In this document: piece after piece, positions 12,954-25,401 of the stretch
Layout of the letters: each line of letters starts with the position of its first letter
How positions within the stretch are numbered: the stretch's first letter is position 1
Assembly (NCBI GenBank): GCA_009599575.1
Contig: VWND01000015.1
Location: forward strand, 496,001-560,000
Reading direction: 5' to 3'
Origin: Blumeriella jaapii
Taxonomy: Eukaryota; Ascomycota; Leotiomycetes; Helotiales; Drepanopezizaceae
Length of the DNA: 64,000 nucleotides
Notes under the pieces: generated by a model
The model's database searches: none
Seen by the model: only the letters and a program-made list of their open reading frames with translations
What the model was told of the DNA's origin: nothing
Position numbers and translations under genes: made by a program

Positions 12954-14040
12954 CTATAAAATGTTCATACTAGTTCCAGCGATCGCGGAGACCAAGATGT
13001 ACATGATACTTGCGAGGCCTGTGCCGCATTGTGGTTGATCACCACAATGGAGGCTGTTGCGGACCACGGCCGCTTGAGGAGCTGCTCCCGGTGCGCTGTA
13101 GTGACTATCTCGGGTCCGGCAGCGCCTGATCGGTCCAAGTGCCTTGCAATTGCCGCTGGACAACCTTGCTGGAAAATTGGCGCTGCCACCAAAGTCGCAG
13201 CAGCTGAGGCCTTGTTTTCTGCAGTGTAATATGAGTTCAAGGCCACGGAAAGCTTTTGATGAGGATCGCAGACGGAAATGCACCAAAAATACCAGTCCTA
13301 GCATCAGTTGTGACGCCACGGCATGAGGACGCGTCAAGGCCACAGACAGTGCTGAAAAGCCGAGCGATCTCATTGCCCGACAGGCCGTGATGGGCAACAC
13401 ACGGGGGCGACGAGGCCATGCAACTGCAAAGCTCTGAGTTGGCAAGAGGAGTGGGCGCACTGGCAGCAGACCAATCCTTTCCTATCGTTGGGCAAGATTG
13501 AGCAGCAGTGGTGCTAGTTACAGTGTAGCAGCGGATGGGGTAGACGCTGAGGTAACCGTGGCCAGTTGGCTCTTCGACGCCGTGAAGTCTGCCAAATTGG
13601 AGACAGAGCCCCCTGAAAGCTTTTTCACGAGTCCTGTGCAGGAAGTCGAGATGCCATCATCTCAGCCTCGCGGCAACATTTAACGGGCACCATACCAGAA
13701 TCATTGACTTCCTCGAAGTACATGTACATGATTCCATCGGACCAGAGATTTGTCATGTTCTCGCCATAGAGCGCTCCAACTGCTGTGAACTTGTGAGGTT
13801 GAATTTTGTTGCATCCGTACTCGTCAAGAGAGCCTGGACATTTTGTCTTTCTGCAGTTCCAATGTTCTTTGATCTAACCAGACTCACTAAGGGACGAATG
13901 ACCACACCGTGAGGAGATGCTGTAGCCCCAAAAACCAAGAACTCGTCAGCGTCTCCGCAGCTGAAATGATGGGCATGATCACGGCGATCATCATTGGTAC
14001 CTTGGTTCCGATATCTGTCTTCGTTCATCAACTTGGGAAC
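12954..14040 (-). pseudogene. Decayed GH72 1,3-beta-glucanosyltransferase (Gel/Gas family, with X8 domain and GPI tail)
   Basis: GH72 enzymes elongate wall beta-1,3-glucan. Reading the minus strand in shifting frames recovers family blocks in the right order. Near 13930-14000 there is FSCGDADEF, the YFNCGD-like loop. Near 13745-13830 there is DEYGCNKIQPHKFTAVGALYG, which keeps the nucleophile-region E-Y-G. Near 13690-13755 there is TNLWSDGIMYMYFEE. Near 13500-13580 there is LADFTASKSQLATV. An X8 cysteine-rich domain follows at about 13150-13410 (CGLDASSCRGVTT, ALNSYYTAENKAS, CDFGGSA), and a hydrophobic GPI-like end near 12954-13020 (LASIMYILVSAIAG). These blocks lie in at least three different frames with intervening stops, and I could not join them with plausible introns. 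The first catalytic half is missing on the 5' side. It is therefore a relic and not a working gene. Confidence 0.75.
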
Positions 14041-14195
14041 AAGTCAGAAATTTCACTGGCAGCTTCACATCGAAAGATCAGGGATCAGGCCGAGCAACCG
14101 CATGTGTCGGACGCGTCGCTGTAGGAAGACTTGGGAAGACTTGGGGTGACTTGGGCAAGATCTGGTGATGGCAAAGTTCTGGTGTTGTTATCTTT

Positions 14196-14480
14196 TCTAC
14201 AGTACTGTACTGTACAACCCAACCTCCCAACACTTGAATATGGCAGGCGCCAATGTCATGCAAGCCGAGAGTCGGACTGCACAGTACTGTGTACATATAC
14301 TGTACTTGTACATACTGTGTATACTGTACTTTGTACATACTGTGTATACTGTACTGTACTGTAATGTACCGACCGTACTGTACTACGCAAGGCACCTTAT
14401 GCATATCTTCCACGGGGATCATGGTGGGAGGGTGGCTCGATACTGTACTGTGTACGTACGAAGAGTACAGTCAGTACCTT
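14196..14480. repeat. GTACTGTAC-type repeat block
   Basis: This is a dense run of TACTGTAC, TGTACATACTGTGTATACTGTA and related units. The line near 14280-14390 has a partial tandem arrangement of ACATACTGTGTATACTGTACT. Confidence 0.75.
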
Positions 14481-14824
14481 AACCTTACTTCTTCCGGCCC
14501 GAGTGGGTCGTACCCCTTTTCTCGACATGCGTGCGCTGCCGACCTGTTCGCGGGCCCAATCAGGAGACGATGGAAGTCCGGTGGTTGGTGGTGGCGACCT
14601 TGCCTTCGCACACACCAACTTGTCCTCGTATCATGTCCTGCGATCCAAGTCAGTGTTGCGAAGTCGACCTGAGATAGTGGACAGGGACCTACAGTACAGT
14701 AGGGACCTCGGTCGTCATACTTGAGAAACGATGGTGATGGTTCTGAGGATGTTTCGAGATGACCCTGCTGCAGTTCCGTCCCGGGTTGAGGATGCACTGT
14801 ATATGGTACAACGTGCGGAGGAGT

Positions 14825-14872
14825 AGTACTGTACTGCAATGGAACAGTACTGTAAGTATGGTACAGTATGTA
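14825..14872. repeat. GTACTGTAC-type repeat cluster
   Basis: It contains AGTACTGTACTGCA, AACAGTACTGTAAG and GGTACAGTATG in about 50 bp, on the FKS1 side of the intergenic region. Confidence 0.65.
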
Positions 14873-15620
14873 GTAGGTATGTATGTATTCTGTGTATTCG
14901 AGTTCGAGTTCGAGTTCGCGACGGCTCCAATCCCGACCCCAGGTCCGATCCCGGCTAGCCCTCTCTCGGTCTAGTGCCGTCCACCCCAACTCAGCCGACG
15001 CTCCGTCCCCGACGGGAAACAAGTGGCCGTGGCTCGAGACAACCACCAACTGCTTCTCCTTCGCCTTCAACATCTCTCACAACACCAACTCCACTGCATC
15101 TCCACCACTCGCGACCGCTCTCTGTCGACTTTCCCCACCTTCGCTTTCCCGGTTTCCCCTCTCGTCGCCGAGTGGAAGGACTGGGGCTCGTTGTTTTCGT
15201 GTCCGTCCATCGGGCAACCCTCCCTCGCATCGTCAACTGCGCTGCCTTCGTGGTCGTCGACTCGTCATTCATTCCCACAAACAGCGGTTCCCCCATCAAC
15301 CGATCCTCCATCGCATCCCACGACAACGCGCAACGTCGAACGACTGTTCTCTTCTTTCGATTCGAACCGCGCTGCCAGGGCACTGGTCGACATCAATTCG
15401 TTCCCCTTTCAATGGGCGTCCGCAAAGTATGTGCGCTCTGACCACCCCCCCTGAGAAGAAAGTACTTTCCCACATACACACCCACATTCCCCCTTCCCGC
15501 CCCACAGAGCAGCGAGCAGCCGTCCCGGCCGCAAGTGGATGATCTATCTGGCCTGCGTCTCAAACAACTGGCTGACCTCGATTCGCGTCCTCCTCCAGCT
15601 GAGCATTTGAGAACGCAAAC

Positions 15621-18600
15621 ATGTCGGGACAGCCACCGGTGCAGGGCCAGCAGGGCCATTACGACGATGGCTACGGCCAGCACCAACAGGGAAACACGGA
15701 TTCCTATTACTTGGATGATCAGCAACAGTACTACGGTCAGAACGGCGGAGCCTACGGCGATCCAGGCCACGAAGGGCACCACCAAGGGGGCGATGGTTAC
15801 TATGATGAATCGTAGGCTCCCCGAACCCGTCTGACCCAGTCAATCGAGACCACAATGCTGACTTCAAGAGCAGCGGCTACTACAACGCTGATGCCAACAA
15901 CCCATACCAACAAGAGGGCGGTTACTACGAGGGCAATGACCGCGGGCACAATGGCCAATATCAGGACGAGTATTATGATGGGCAATACTATGATCAAGGC
16001 GTGCCTGCGGCCGGGCACCCATCACATGGCCAAGGTCATCCCAGACGCCGTGGTGATTCCGAAGAGGACTCGGAGACCTTCAGCGACTTCACCATGAGAT
16101 CGGATATGGCTCGAGCTGCCGATATGGATTACTACGGTCGGGGCGACGAGCGGTACAACAGCTACAATGAGAGGCAGATGGGGGGCCATGGCTACCGCCC
16201 TCCCTCCTCTCAGATCTCATACGGCGGGAACCGATCATCCGGTGCTTCCACCCCCAACTATGGCATGGACTACAACAATGTTCTCCCGGCCGGCCAGCGA
16301 TCCCGGGAGCCATATCCAGCATGGACGTCTGATGCTCAGATCCCTCTTTCCAAAGAGGAGGTCGAGGACATCTTCTTGGATCTAACTGCCAAATTTGGTT
16401 TCCAGCGTGACAGCATGCGAAACATGTACGATCATCTAATGACGCTGCTCGACTCTCGCGCGTCGCGAATGACCCCAAACCAAGCCTTGCTATCACTTCA
16501 TGCTGATTACATTGGTGGCGACAACGCCAACTACCGCAAGTGGTACTTTGCCGCTCACCTAGATCTTGATGATGCTGTCGGGTTCGCCAACATGAAGTTG
16601 GGCAAGGCCAACCGCCGAACACGAAAGGCAAGACGTGCTGCGAAGAAGAAGCAGCAGGCGCTTGATCCCCAGAACGAGGCTCAAACCTTGGAGTCACTGG
16701 AAGGCGACAACAGTCTGGAAGCGGCCGAGTACCGATGGAAGACGCGCATGAACCGGATGTCGCAGCACGATCGTGTCCGGCAGGTCGCCCTCTACCTCCT
16801 CTGTTGGGGTGAGGCCAACCAAGTTCGGTTCATGCCCGAGTGTCTCTGCTTCATCTTCAAGTGCGCAGATGATTACCTGAACTCACCTGCTTGCCAGAGC
16901 CTAGTAGAGCCCGTGGAAGAGTTCACGTTCCTTAATAATGTCATCACTCCGCTCTACCAATACTGCAGAGATCAAGGTTACGAGATTCAGGATGGCAAAT
17001 ACGTGCGGCGCGAACGAGACCACAATCAAATTATTGGATATGATGACTGCAATCAACTCTTTTGGTACCCCGAAGGTATTGAGCTTATCGTCATGGAGGA
17101 CAAGTCACGCATCGTGGATGTCCCGCCTGCCGAGCGCTACCTTAAGCTGAAGGACGTCAATTGGAACAAGGTCTTTTTCAAGACGTACAAGGAGACTCGT
17201 TCGTGGTTCCACATGTTGGTTAACTTCAACCGCATCTGGGTGATTCACATCTGCACGTTCTGGTTCTTTACCGCCAAGAACTCCCCAACTTTGCTCATGG
17301 GAAAATCATACGAACAGGAGCGTAACAACCAGCCTCCAAAATCAGTTCAATGGTCCGCGGTGGCCTTCGGTGGTGCAGTCGGTTCCTTGATCATGATTGG
17401 TGCTACGATAGCCGAGTGGACATACGTTCCTCGGCGATGGGCTGGAGCACAACATCTGACGAAGCGATTTCTGTTTCTGCTGCTGGTCCTTGCTCTCAAT
17501 ATTGGCCCAGGTATCTATATTTTTGCCTTTCCCGACAAGCAGAAGACCAAGATTTCTCTGTACATTGGAATGACTCACTTCGCCATCGCCATTCACACAT
17601 TCTTCTTCTTCGCCATAATGCCTCTAGGTGGACTTTTCGGAAGCTATTTGACCAAGAATTCGAGACAATACGTTGCGAGTCAAACTTTCACAGCTAGTTA
17701 CCCGCGGCTCACCGGTAACGACATGTGGATGTCTTATGGTCTGTGGCTTTGCGTCTTCGTTGCCAAGCTACTGGAATCCTACTTCTTCTTGACTCTGTCA
17801 TTCCGTGATCCCATCAGATATCTTTCCACGATGAAAATCAACAGTTGTCAAGGAGATCAGATACTGAAGCAGATCCTCTGCGACTGGCAACCCAAAATCC
17901 TTCTGATCCTGATGTTCATCACTGATTTGTGCCTCTTCTTCCTGGACACATTCTTGTGGTACATTATCATGAACACCATCTACTCCGTGGCCCGCTCCTT
18001 CTACTTGGGTGTTTCTATCTGGACTCCGTGGAGAAACATCTTTTCACGTTTGCCCAAGCGTATCTACTCGAAGATTCTGGCCACTACCGACATGGAGATC
18101 AAGTACAAGCCGAAGGTCTTGATCTCCCAGATTTGGAACGCCATCGTTATCTCCATGTACAGAGAGCATCTTCTTGCCATTGACCACGTTCAGAAACTGC
18201 TCTATCACCAAGTGCCTTCTGAGCAGGAGGGAAAGCGTACCTTGCGAGCCCCGACGTTTTTCGTGTCTCAAGAGGATCACTCCTTCAAGACCGAGTTCTT
18301 CCCAAGCCAGAGCGAGGCTGAGCGTCGTATCTCATTCTTCGCCCAGTCGCTTTCGACGCCAATCCCAGAGCCCCTGCCCGTTGACAACATGCCAACCTTC
18401 ACTGTTTTGATCCCTCACTACAGTGAGAAAATCCTACTCTCTCTCCGTGAGATCATCCGTGAAGACGAACCTTACTCACGAGTCACTCTCCTCGAGTATC
18501 TGAAGCAGCTACACCCACACGAATGGGACTGCTTTGTCAAGGATACTAAGATCCTGGCCGACGAAACTTCACAATTTAACGGTGACAATGAGAAGAATGA

Positions 18601-21584
18601 GAAGGACACTGCCAAGAGCAAGATTGACGATCTGCCCTTCTACTGTATCGGCTTCAAGTCAGCTGCCCCCGAGTACACCCTTCGCACCCGTATTTGGGCC
18701 TCTCTTCGCTCGCAGACTCTTTACCGTACCATCTCCGGGTTCATGAACTACAGCCGTGCCATCAAACTTCTGTACCGTGTGGAAAACCCCGAGGTCGTCC
18801 AGATGTTTGGGGGCAACTCCGACAAGCTTGAGCGTGAGTTGGAGCGCATGGCTCGCCGCAAGTTCAAGCTCATTGTCTCTATGCAGCGTTATGCCAAATT
18901 TAAGAAGGAGGAAATGGAGAATACTGAGTTCTTGCTCCGTGCCTACCCGGATCTTCAGATCGCCTACTTGGACGAAGAAGCTCCATTGGTTGAGGGTGAG
19001 GACCCTCGCCTGTACTCCGCTCTTGTCGATGGTCACTGTGAGCTCATGGAGAATGGCATGCGCCGCCCCAAGTTTCGCGTCCAACTCTCCGGGAACCCAA
19101 TTCTTGGTGATGGAAAGTCCGACAACCAGAATCACGCCATCATCTTCTACCGTGGAGAATACATTCAACTCATCGATGCCAACCAGGACAACTACCTCGA
19201 AGAGTGTCTCAAAATCAGAAGTGTTCTTGCTGAATTTGAAGAGATGACCACGGAAAACGTTTCGCCTTACACCCCAGGGGTGGAAAATGAAAAGACCGAT
19301 CCTGTTGCTATTCTCGGAGCTCGTGAATACATTTTCTCCGAGAACATCGGCATTCTAGGAGACGTCGCTGCTGGAAAGGAACAAACATTTGGTACTCTGT
19401 TCGCTCGAACACTCGCTACCATCGGTGGCAAACTGCATTACGGACATCCTGATTTCCTCAACGGCATCTTCATGTGCACTCGTGGTGGAGTATCTAAAGC
19501 TCAGAAGGGTCTCCATTTGAACGAGGATATCTACGCCGGCATGACTGCTCTTCTCCGTGGAGGTCGCATCAAGCATTGCGAGTACTACCAATGCGGCAAG
19601 GGTCGTGATCTCGGATTTGGATCTATCTTGAACTTTACCACAAAGATTGGAACTGGCATGGGTGAGCAGATGCTATCTCGCGAGTACTATTACCTGGGCA
19701 CTCAACTTCCGCTTGACCGGTTCCTGTCCTTCTACTACGCTCATCCTGGTTTCCACTTGAACAATATGTTCATCATGTTGTCGGTCCAGATGTTCATGAT
19801 CTGCTTGATCAACCTCGGGGCGCTGCGCGACCAGGTCATCCTCTGCCGCTACAACACCAACGTTCCTATCACCGATCCTCTGTTCCCCACCGGATGCGCC
19901 AACGTCCAGCCTATCCTCGACTGGGTCTACCGTTGCATCATCTCCATCTTCATCGTTTTCTTCATCTCCTTCGTGCCACTGGTGGTTCAAGAGTTGACTG
20001 AACGTGGATTTTGGCGCGCATCAACCCGTCTTGGGAAGCAATTTTGCTCCTTGTCGCCATTCTTTGAAGTTTTCGTTTGCCAGATCTACGCCAATTCCGT
20101 TCAACAGGATCTGTCTTTCGGAGGGGCGCGTTACATTGGTACTGGTCGTGGTTTCGCAACTGCACGCATACCATTCGGTGTCCTTTATTCTCGTTTCGCG
20201 GGCCCGGCCATCTACCTCGGCGCACGATCATTGATGATGTTGCTATTCTCTACCTTGACGATTTGGCAGCCTGCGCTGGTCTACTTTTGGGTTACCCTCT
20301 TGGCCATGTGCGCTTCCCCGTTCATATACAACCCTCATCAGTTTGCATGGAACGACTTCTTCATCGACTACCGCGATTTCCTTAGGTGGCTTTCGAGAGG
20401 TAACTCGCGATCCCACGCGTCGTCCTGGATCGCATACTGTCGCTTGACACGCACTAGAATCACTGGCTACAAACGCAAAGCTCTCGGTGACCCATCTGCC
20501 AAGATGTCTGGTGATGTCCCTCGAGTTCCCCTCATGAACCTGTTCTTCGGAGAGATTTTCGGCCCGCTCATAATGGTTGTGGTTACGCTTATCCCATATG
20601 TCTTCATCAATGGGCAAGTAGGTGTTACTGCGACAACCAACCCCGATGCCGATGACAGTCAACTCTATGCCTCTTCCTCATTGCTACGTGTCGGCATTGT
20701 CGCTGCCGCACCCATTGCGATTAACGCCGGTGTTCTGGCTGCCATGTTTGGCATGGCTTGCTGTATGGGCCCTGTCCTCAGCATGTGCTGCAAGAAGTTT
20801 GGAACTGTTCTCGCCGGTATTGCTCATGGTACTGCTGTCGTCATGCTTCTTGTGTTCTTCGAAGCCATGTTTTTCCTCGAGGGCTTCAATTTCCCCAAGG
20901 CTTTACTGGGCATGATCGCTGCCACTGCCATTCAGCGATTCATCTACAAGCTCATCATCGCTCTTGCCTTGACCAGAGAATTCAAGTCGGACACCTCCAA
21001 CATCGCCTTCTGGACTGGAAAGTGGTACTCGATGGGATGGCACTCCGTATCTCAACCCGCAAGAGAATTTCTCTGCAAGATCACCGAGCTCGGAATGTTT
21101 GCTGGTGATTTTGTCCTCGGCCACGTCCTCCTGTTCATTATGCTGCCTGTTATTGCGATTCCTCATGTTGACAAGGCACACTCCGTGATGCTGTTCTGGC
21201 TCCGTCCAAGGTAATTCCAGCTCTTGTTTACATCAGGTTCTACGTGCTAACTGTTCCAGTCGTCAAATCCGACCTCCAATCTACTCGATGAAGCAGTCCA
21301 AGCTTCGCAGGAGACGAGTTTGGAGATATGCCTTTCTCTATTTCACGATGCTTATTGTGGCTCTCGGTCTGGTCGTGGGTCCAATAGTCGGTCGGAAGAT
21401 TATTCTTGATAACACCAAGAGCTTGACCAAAAACCCCAAGGATTTGTTCTACCTTGTCCAACCTCATGGACTGAAAAACAACGACACGAACGGCACTACC
21501 GAGACTGGAACAGCACTTGCTGCGAAGACAGCCGTTGCGTCCACTACCAAAACTGACAAATCCAACCGAATCAAATTGTTTTAG
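15621..21584 (+). CDS. FKS1: 1,3-beta-D-glucan synthase catalytic subunit (GT48)
   Basis: This plasma-membrane enzyme polymerises UDP-glucose into wall beta-1,3-glucan and is the echinocandin target. The ATG at 15621 opens a G/Y/Q/D-rich cytosolic N-terminus ([19 protein letters not shown]). A first intron lies near 15810-15870, and the frame resumes at [13 protein letters not shown] single exon then runs to about 21211, and a last intron (about 21211-21259) leads to [19 protein letters not shown] and the C-terminal membrane segment. Conserved blocks include [41 protein letters not shown], and the catalytic-core stretch LQIAYLDEE...[22 protein letters not shown]. Multiple transmembrane helices flank the central cytosolic domain. 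Hot spot 1 reads FLTLSFRDP (17786-17812) and the hot spot 2 region [10 protein letters not shown] (about 19917-19950). The length, about 1,930 residues, fits the family. The gene is followed by LCB1 in the same direction. Confidence 0.97.
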
Positions 21585-22175
21585 AGAGGAAGAGGGGAAG
21601 GGATGTAAAGAATGGCTGCCGGACTGTATATTAGGTCTATACGGGCTACATTTTCAACGTGTTTGGGTGCAATGGGTAGTTCTGGTGGTGCTGTTAGTAA
21701 TTGTTCTCTTTCTGGGGTTGCATGGTCACGGCATAGACATTTCTTTCCCTTTCCTGCTCGGTACTTGGTCCTGCCACCACGCCGCAGTATGTCACGACGC
21801 CGCATGATTACAATCAAGATCAGTTTACGCAACTTTGAAGTTAATGATGCCCCTTGCCTGAGTGTCCCTGTGCGACGTGTTGTAGCTTCCCTTGTTGTGA
21901 GAATGTATGGTCAGGGCTCATGCCTCGTCACAAGATGGCAACGCTTTGTGATGGCTTGGATTCGACCAAGAACCGCCTACTTTGTGCCTACAGTACTTCC
22001 ACATCGTTGTTGATGCCGAGCGTGCATGCGGTCCACGGACGGGTACCATCACGAAACAATCACCTACCGGCCTCACGTTGATCCGTACCGCCATCGGGCC
22101 CCCGTCCCCCGTCCCCCGTCCGTCCAACTCCACTCCTCCTTCCCCCAGGCCACTGTTCAACACTCCCCTGACAAC
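21585..22175. promoter_or_regulatory. FKS1 3' region and LCB1 promoter
   Basis: This is a 591-bp gap between two same-strand genes. The last 100 bp before LCB1 are C-rich (CCCCCGTCCCCCGTCC). No ORF or RNA gene is supported. Confidence 0.4.
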
Positions 22176-23967
22176 ATGGAGTTTCAAGACGCCCAGAAGC
22201 TCATTGTGCGCTCCGTCAATGAGATCACCAATACCTTCCAGAAGGTCCCTGGCTCCGCCATGTTGATCCGATACATCCAATCCAGCTACCAGGACGACCC
22301 CGTGCGCTCGGCCATCGAACTGGTCTTAGTGATCTTCTTCATACGATACCTGCTGTCGCCCTCATATGCCCCTCGCACTGGCAACTTTGTGAAGCTCACT
22401 GAAGAAGTAAGCGGAGACTGATTGGCGGAAAGGCACAGGACAGGCATCCAAGCCGACGAGGTGTGACGATTCTAACCTCTACCTAGGAGATTGACGATTT
22501 GGTCGATGAGTGGACGCCGGAGCCTCTCGTTGCGCCTCAGACGGCGTTCGAAGAGGCGGAGAGTGAAAAACTTCCCGTCATTGTTGGGTACGCCAGGCCT
22601 CTTTTGCCCCTTGAATTCGGACTCGTCTGACTACAGAACAGCCCTACCGGTCCTCGAGTCAAGCTTTCCAGCGGCCGAACCGTCACGAATCTTGCGTCTT
22701 ATAACTTCTATAACTTTGTCGGCAACGAGCAGGTCAAGGAAAGGGCGATCCAGACTCTACGGACGTATGGTGTTGGGCCCTGCGGTCCTCCTCAATTCTA
22801 CGGAACGCAGGATGTGCACATGAAGACCGAGGCCGATATCGCCTCCTGCTTAGGGACGGAGGGATGCATTGTGTACGCCCATGCATTCTCTACAATCTCG
22901 AGTGTTATCCCGGCCTTCTGCAAGAGGGGAGATATCATCGTCGCCGATCGAGCGGTCAACTATGCTATTCGAAAGGGTCTCCAGATTTGCAGAAGCACAA
23001 TCCGGTATTATGAGCACAACAACATGGAGGACTTGGAGCGGGTTCTACAGAAAGTCATCAAAGACCAGGCGAGAAAACCTCTTACTCGGCGATTCATCGT
23101 GACAGAAGGCCTTTCGGAGACTGTTGGGGATTGTGTCGATTTGCCAAAGCTGGTACGGGAAGCCGGATCTCCTTTGAGGGCTTCGCTGACTGCAACTTAG
23201 ATTGAGCTCAAGCATCGCTACAAGTTCCGCCTCATGCTCGACGAAACATGGTCCTTTGGCGTCCTCGGCCGAACTGGCCGCGGCCTTACCGAGGCTCAAA
23301 ACGTGGATGCCTCTCAGGTTGACATGCTGGTCGGATCACTTGCTGGACCTCTCTGTGCTGGAGGTGGATTCTGCGCCGGATCTACTGATGTCGTGGAGCA
23401 TCAGCGTATTTCTGCCGCCTCTTACACATTCTCTGCTGCTTTGCCTGCCATGCTTGCCACTACTGCGAGCGAAACTCTCAACATGCTCCAGACCTCCCCT
23501 GAGATCTTGGTACAATGCCGAGAAAACATCAAGGCTATGCGAGCGCAACTGGACCCTCGTAGTGATTGGGTCCATTGCACCAGCGCGCCTGAGAATCCCG
23601 TCATGCTGCTCGTCCTCAAATCCGATGTTGTGAACTCCAGGCGGCTAAGCATTGAGCAACAAGAGCGCGTGCTGCAGGAGTGTGTGGACGAGGTAAAATC
23701 CGGTGTTCCCTAAATTTTCAGGCTCGCTAACAAGACTCTCAGACTCTCGCCAACGGTGTCCTCATTACGCGATTGAAAAGCATGCCCGTCGGGCCTAGCA
23801 GCGGCAAAGACGAGGACTGGAAACTCCGACCGGCCCTCAAAGTCTGCATCACAACCGGCCTCACGAAGAAGGAGATTGAGAAGGCGGGTGTCACGATTAG
23901 GCATGCGATCACCAAGGTTTTGACGAAGAAGAGCAGCAGCAAACTGGCTCTACCTACATCGTCGTGA
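22176..23967 (+). CDS. LCB1: Serine palmitoyltransferase subunit 1
   Basis: Lcb1 pairs with Lcb2 in the ER enzyme that condenses serine with palmitoyl-CoA, the first step of sphingolipid synthesis. The ATG at 22176 starts [17 protein letters not shown]; a single N-terminal membrane helix follows ([16 protein letters not shown]). The fold-type I PLP-transferase domain shows [66 protein letters not shown] and [20 protein letters not shown]. As expected for Lcb1, the PLP-binding lysine is absent: the equivalent site reads [19 protein letters not shown] count five introns (near 22410-22485, 22588-22636, 23153-23200, 23692-23743 and possibly one more). The C-terminus is [12 protein letters not shown]. 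Confidence 0.95.
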
Positions 23968-24424
23968 CTTTCGCGTCAGGTGGGGGCAGATATTCGCAGC
24001 GGCGCGGTTGTACTGTACAGTACCAAGATTCATTGCCATGTAATGTGTAATGCGGTGTGGCTATTGACTGGCTGCCCATTTGACATCCGACCAGCAGCAG
24101 CTGACTGAGTCTTGTTATGTTGGGGATACGTTGTAGCTGAGGAGTGCTATGTACAGTACCATGGTAGAAAGGAAGCACGCATGGCTAGCAAGACATGCAC
24201 GCCTTTCTTGGATTGGATAGGGAGATACGGCCTGGACGAGAGGACCAAACACAGGTAGACTCGAGAAAGGAAGGGCACAGCAGGATCTCGATACCCGGGC
24301 GACGGACGGCACGTGTACAGTAGAGATTCATCGAGGGATCTTCTCGGATGTGGATCGATTCGGAGGTAGAGTTTTGACTAGCAATTTCTTTCGATGACTT
24401 GACCGGGGACGGAGTCCACCATGT

Positions 24425-24515
24425 GTGTACTGTATGTACTGTACTGTACTATGTATATACTGTACAGTATGTACTTCTTCGTACAGTACTATGATACTCT
24501 ACTGTGTACTGTACT
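24425..24515. repeat. GTACTGTAC-type repeat cluster
   Basis: It contains runs such as GTACTGTATGTACTGTACTG and ATACTGTACAGTATGTAC in about 90 bp. Confidence 0.7.
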
Positions 24516-24654
24516 TGTGCGCAATAATGTTAGTTTGATATCCATGCATTACCCAATAATAGAAGAAAGCAGCATTGCCAAGTATCCATCCAATCAATAA
24601 CGCAAGGATTGACAGTACGCACAGATGTTGAAATGACATTATTGCACCCAAGGA

Positions 24655-24905
24655 CTGTGTACAGGACTATGTATGTACTGTACAGTATGTACGAAGGATG
24701 TTTTGGGCGAGCAAGTATCTACCGTCAGTACTGTATTGTACCGTACCGACCGTATGCAGGTGTACTTACTGCATACAGGTACGTACTATACAGTATACAG
24801 GTACAGTACAGTACAGTGGACAGGCCGGTACGTATGTATGCCATGTATGTACAGTACGTACATACTGTCAGTAACTGTATTGTACTGTACAGTACAGTAC
24901 AACAG
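24655..24905. repeat. GTACAGTAC-type repeat block
   Basis: This is the densest block of the family. It has many overlapping copies on both orientations, with C-containing variants (TACCGTACCGACCGTA) and internal palindromes such as GTACTGTACAGTAC. Confidence 0.75.
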
Positions 24906-25401
24906 GAAAGGTGAGCCAGGGAAATCCCGATGCCTCGCCGTATCCTGCGGGGATTCGACGTTCAAGCCGGATGCCCTCTTCCGGTGACAGAGGACAAACG
25001 ATAATGGCCGTGTGACGTAAGTACTTTCTTTCGTCAAAGCATCCTCCTGTGTGTACACTGTGTACGTGTACAGATGTTGATAGACTTTTTGTAAAGCCGA
25101 CAAGCAGACTTCGAGATGCGGAGCTGTAACTTTGTTGGAAACCCGCCACGGTGTTGTACTGTATTGTACTGCTCTGTACTGTACTGTACCATGGTAAGAC
25201 TGTGATACGGAAAGTGGTGGAGTGGAAAAGCTAGACGTTTTGACCTTGGGTCGTGTTTCCTTCTTTGCCCTTTTCTTCTTCTTCTTCTTCTTCTACTTCT
25301 TCTTCTACTTCTTCCTCGACCACGACCACGGAGCCTGTTCTACGTTTACTCGCGCATCCAGCTTCCGTCAGGGTTTCAACCGCTTCACACCATTCCTCAC
25401 G

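Larger units (their letters stand above)
14041..15620. promoter_or_regulatory. FKS1 upstream region with GTAC-repeat blocks and C/T-rich leader
   Basis: This is 1.6 kb ahead of FKS1. Repeat-rich blocks occupy 14196-14480 and 14825-14872. From about 14900 to 15600 the plus strand is C/T/A-rich, consistent with a long promoter and 5' leader. ORFs here are proline/serine-rich by composition and are not supported as genes. Confidence 0.45.
23968..25401. other. Repeat-rich intergenic region
   Basis: This 1.4-kb stretch has no recognised gene and the highest density of GTACAGTAC-type repeats in the window (24425-24515, 24655-24905, 25150-25195). Its end, 25268-25320, is a CTT-rich tract just upstream of the small peptide gene. 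Confidence 0.5.

Noticed and set aside
12954..14040. RIP-type mutation as the cause of the GH72 decay
   Set aside because: The relic is not visibly AT-rich and the breaks are mainly frameshifts, so C-to-T RIP is not supported by eye.
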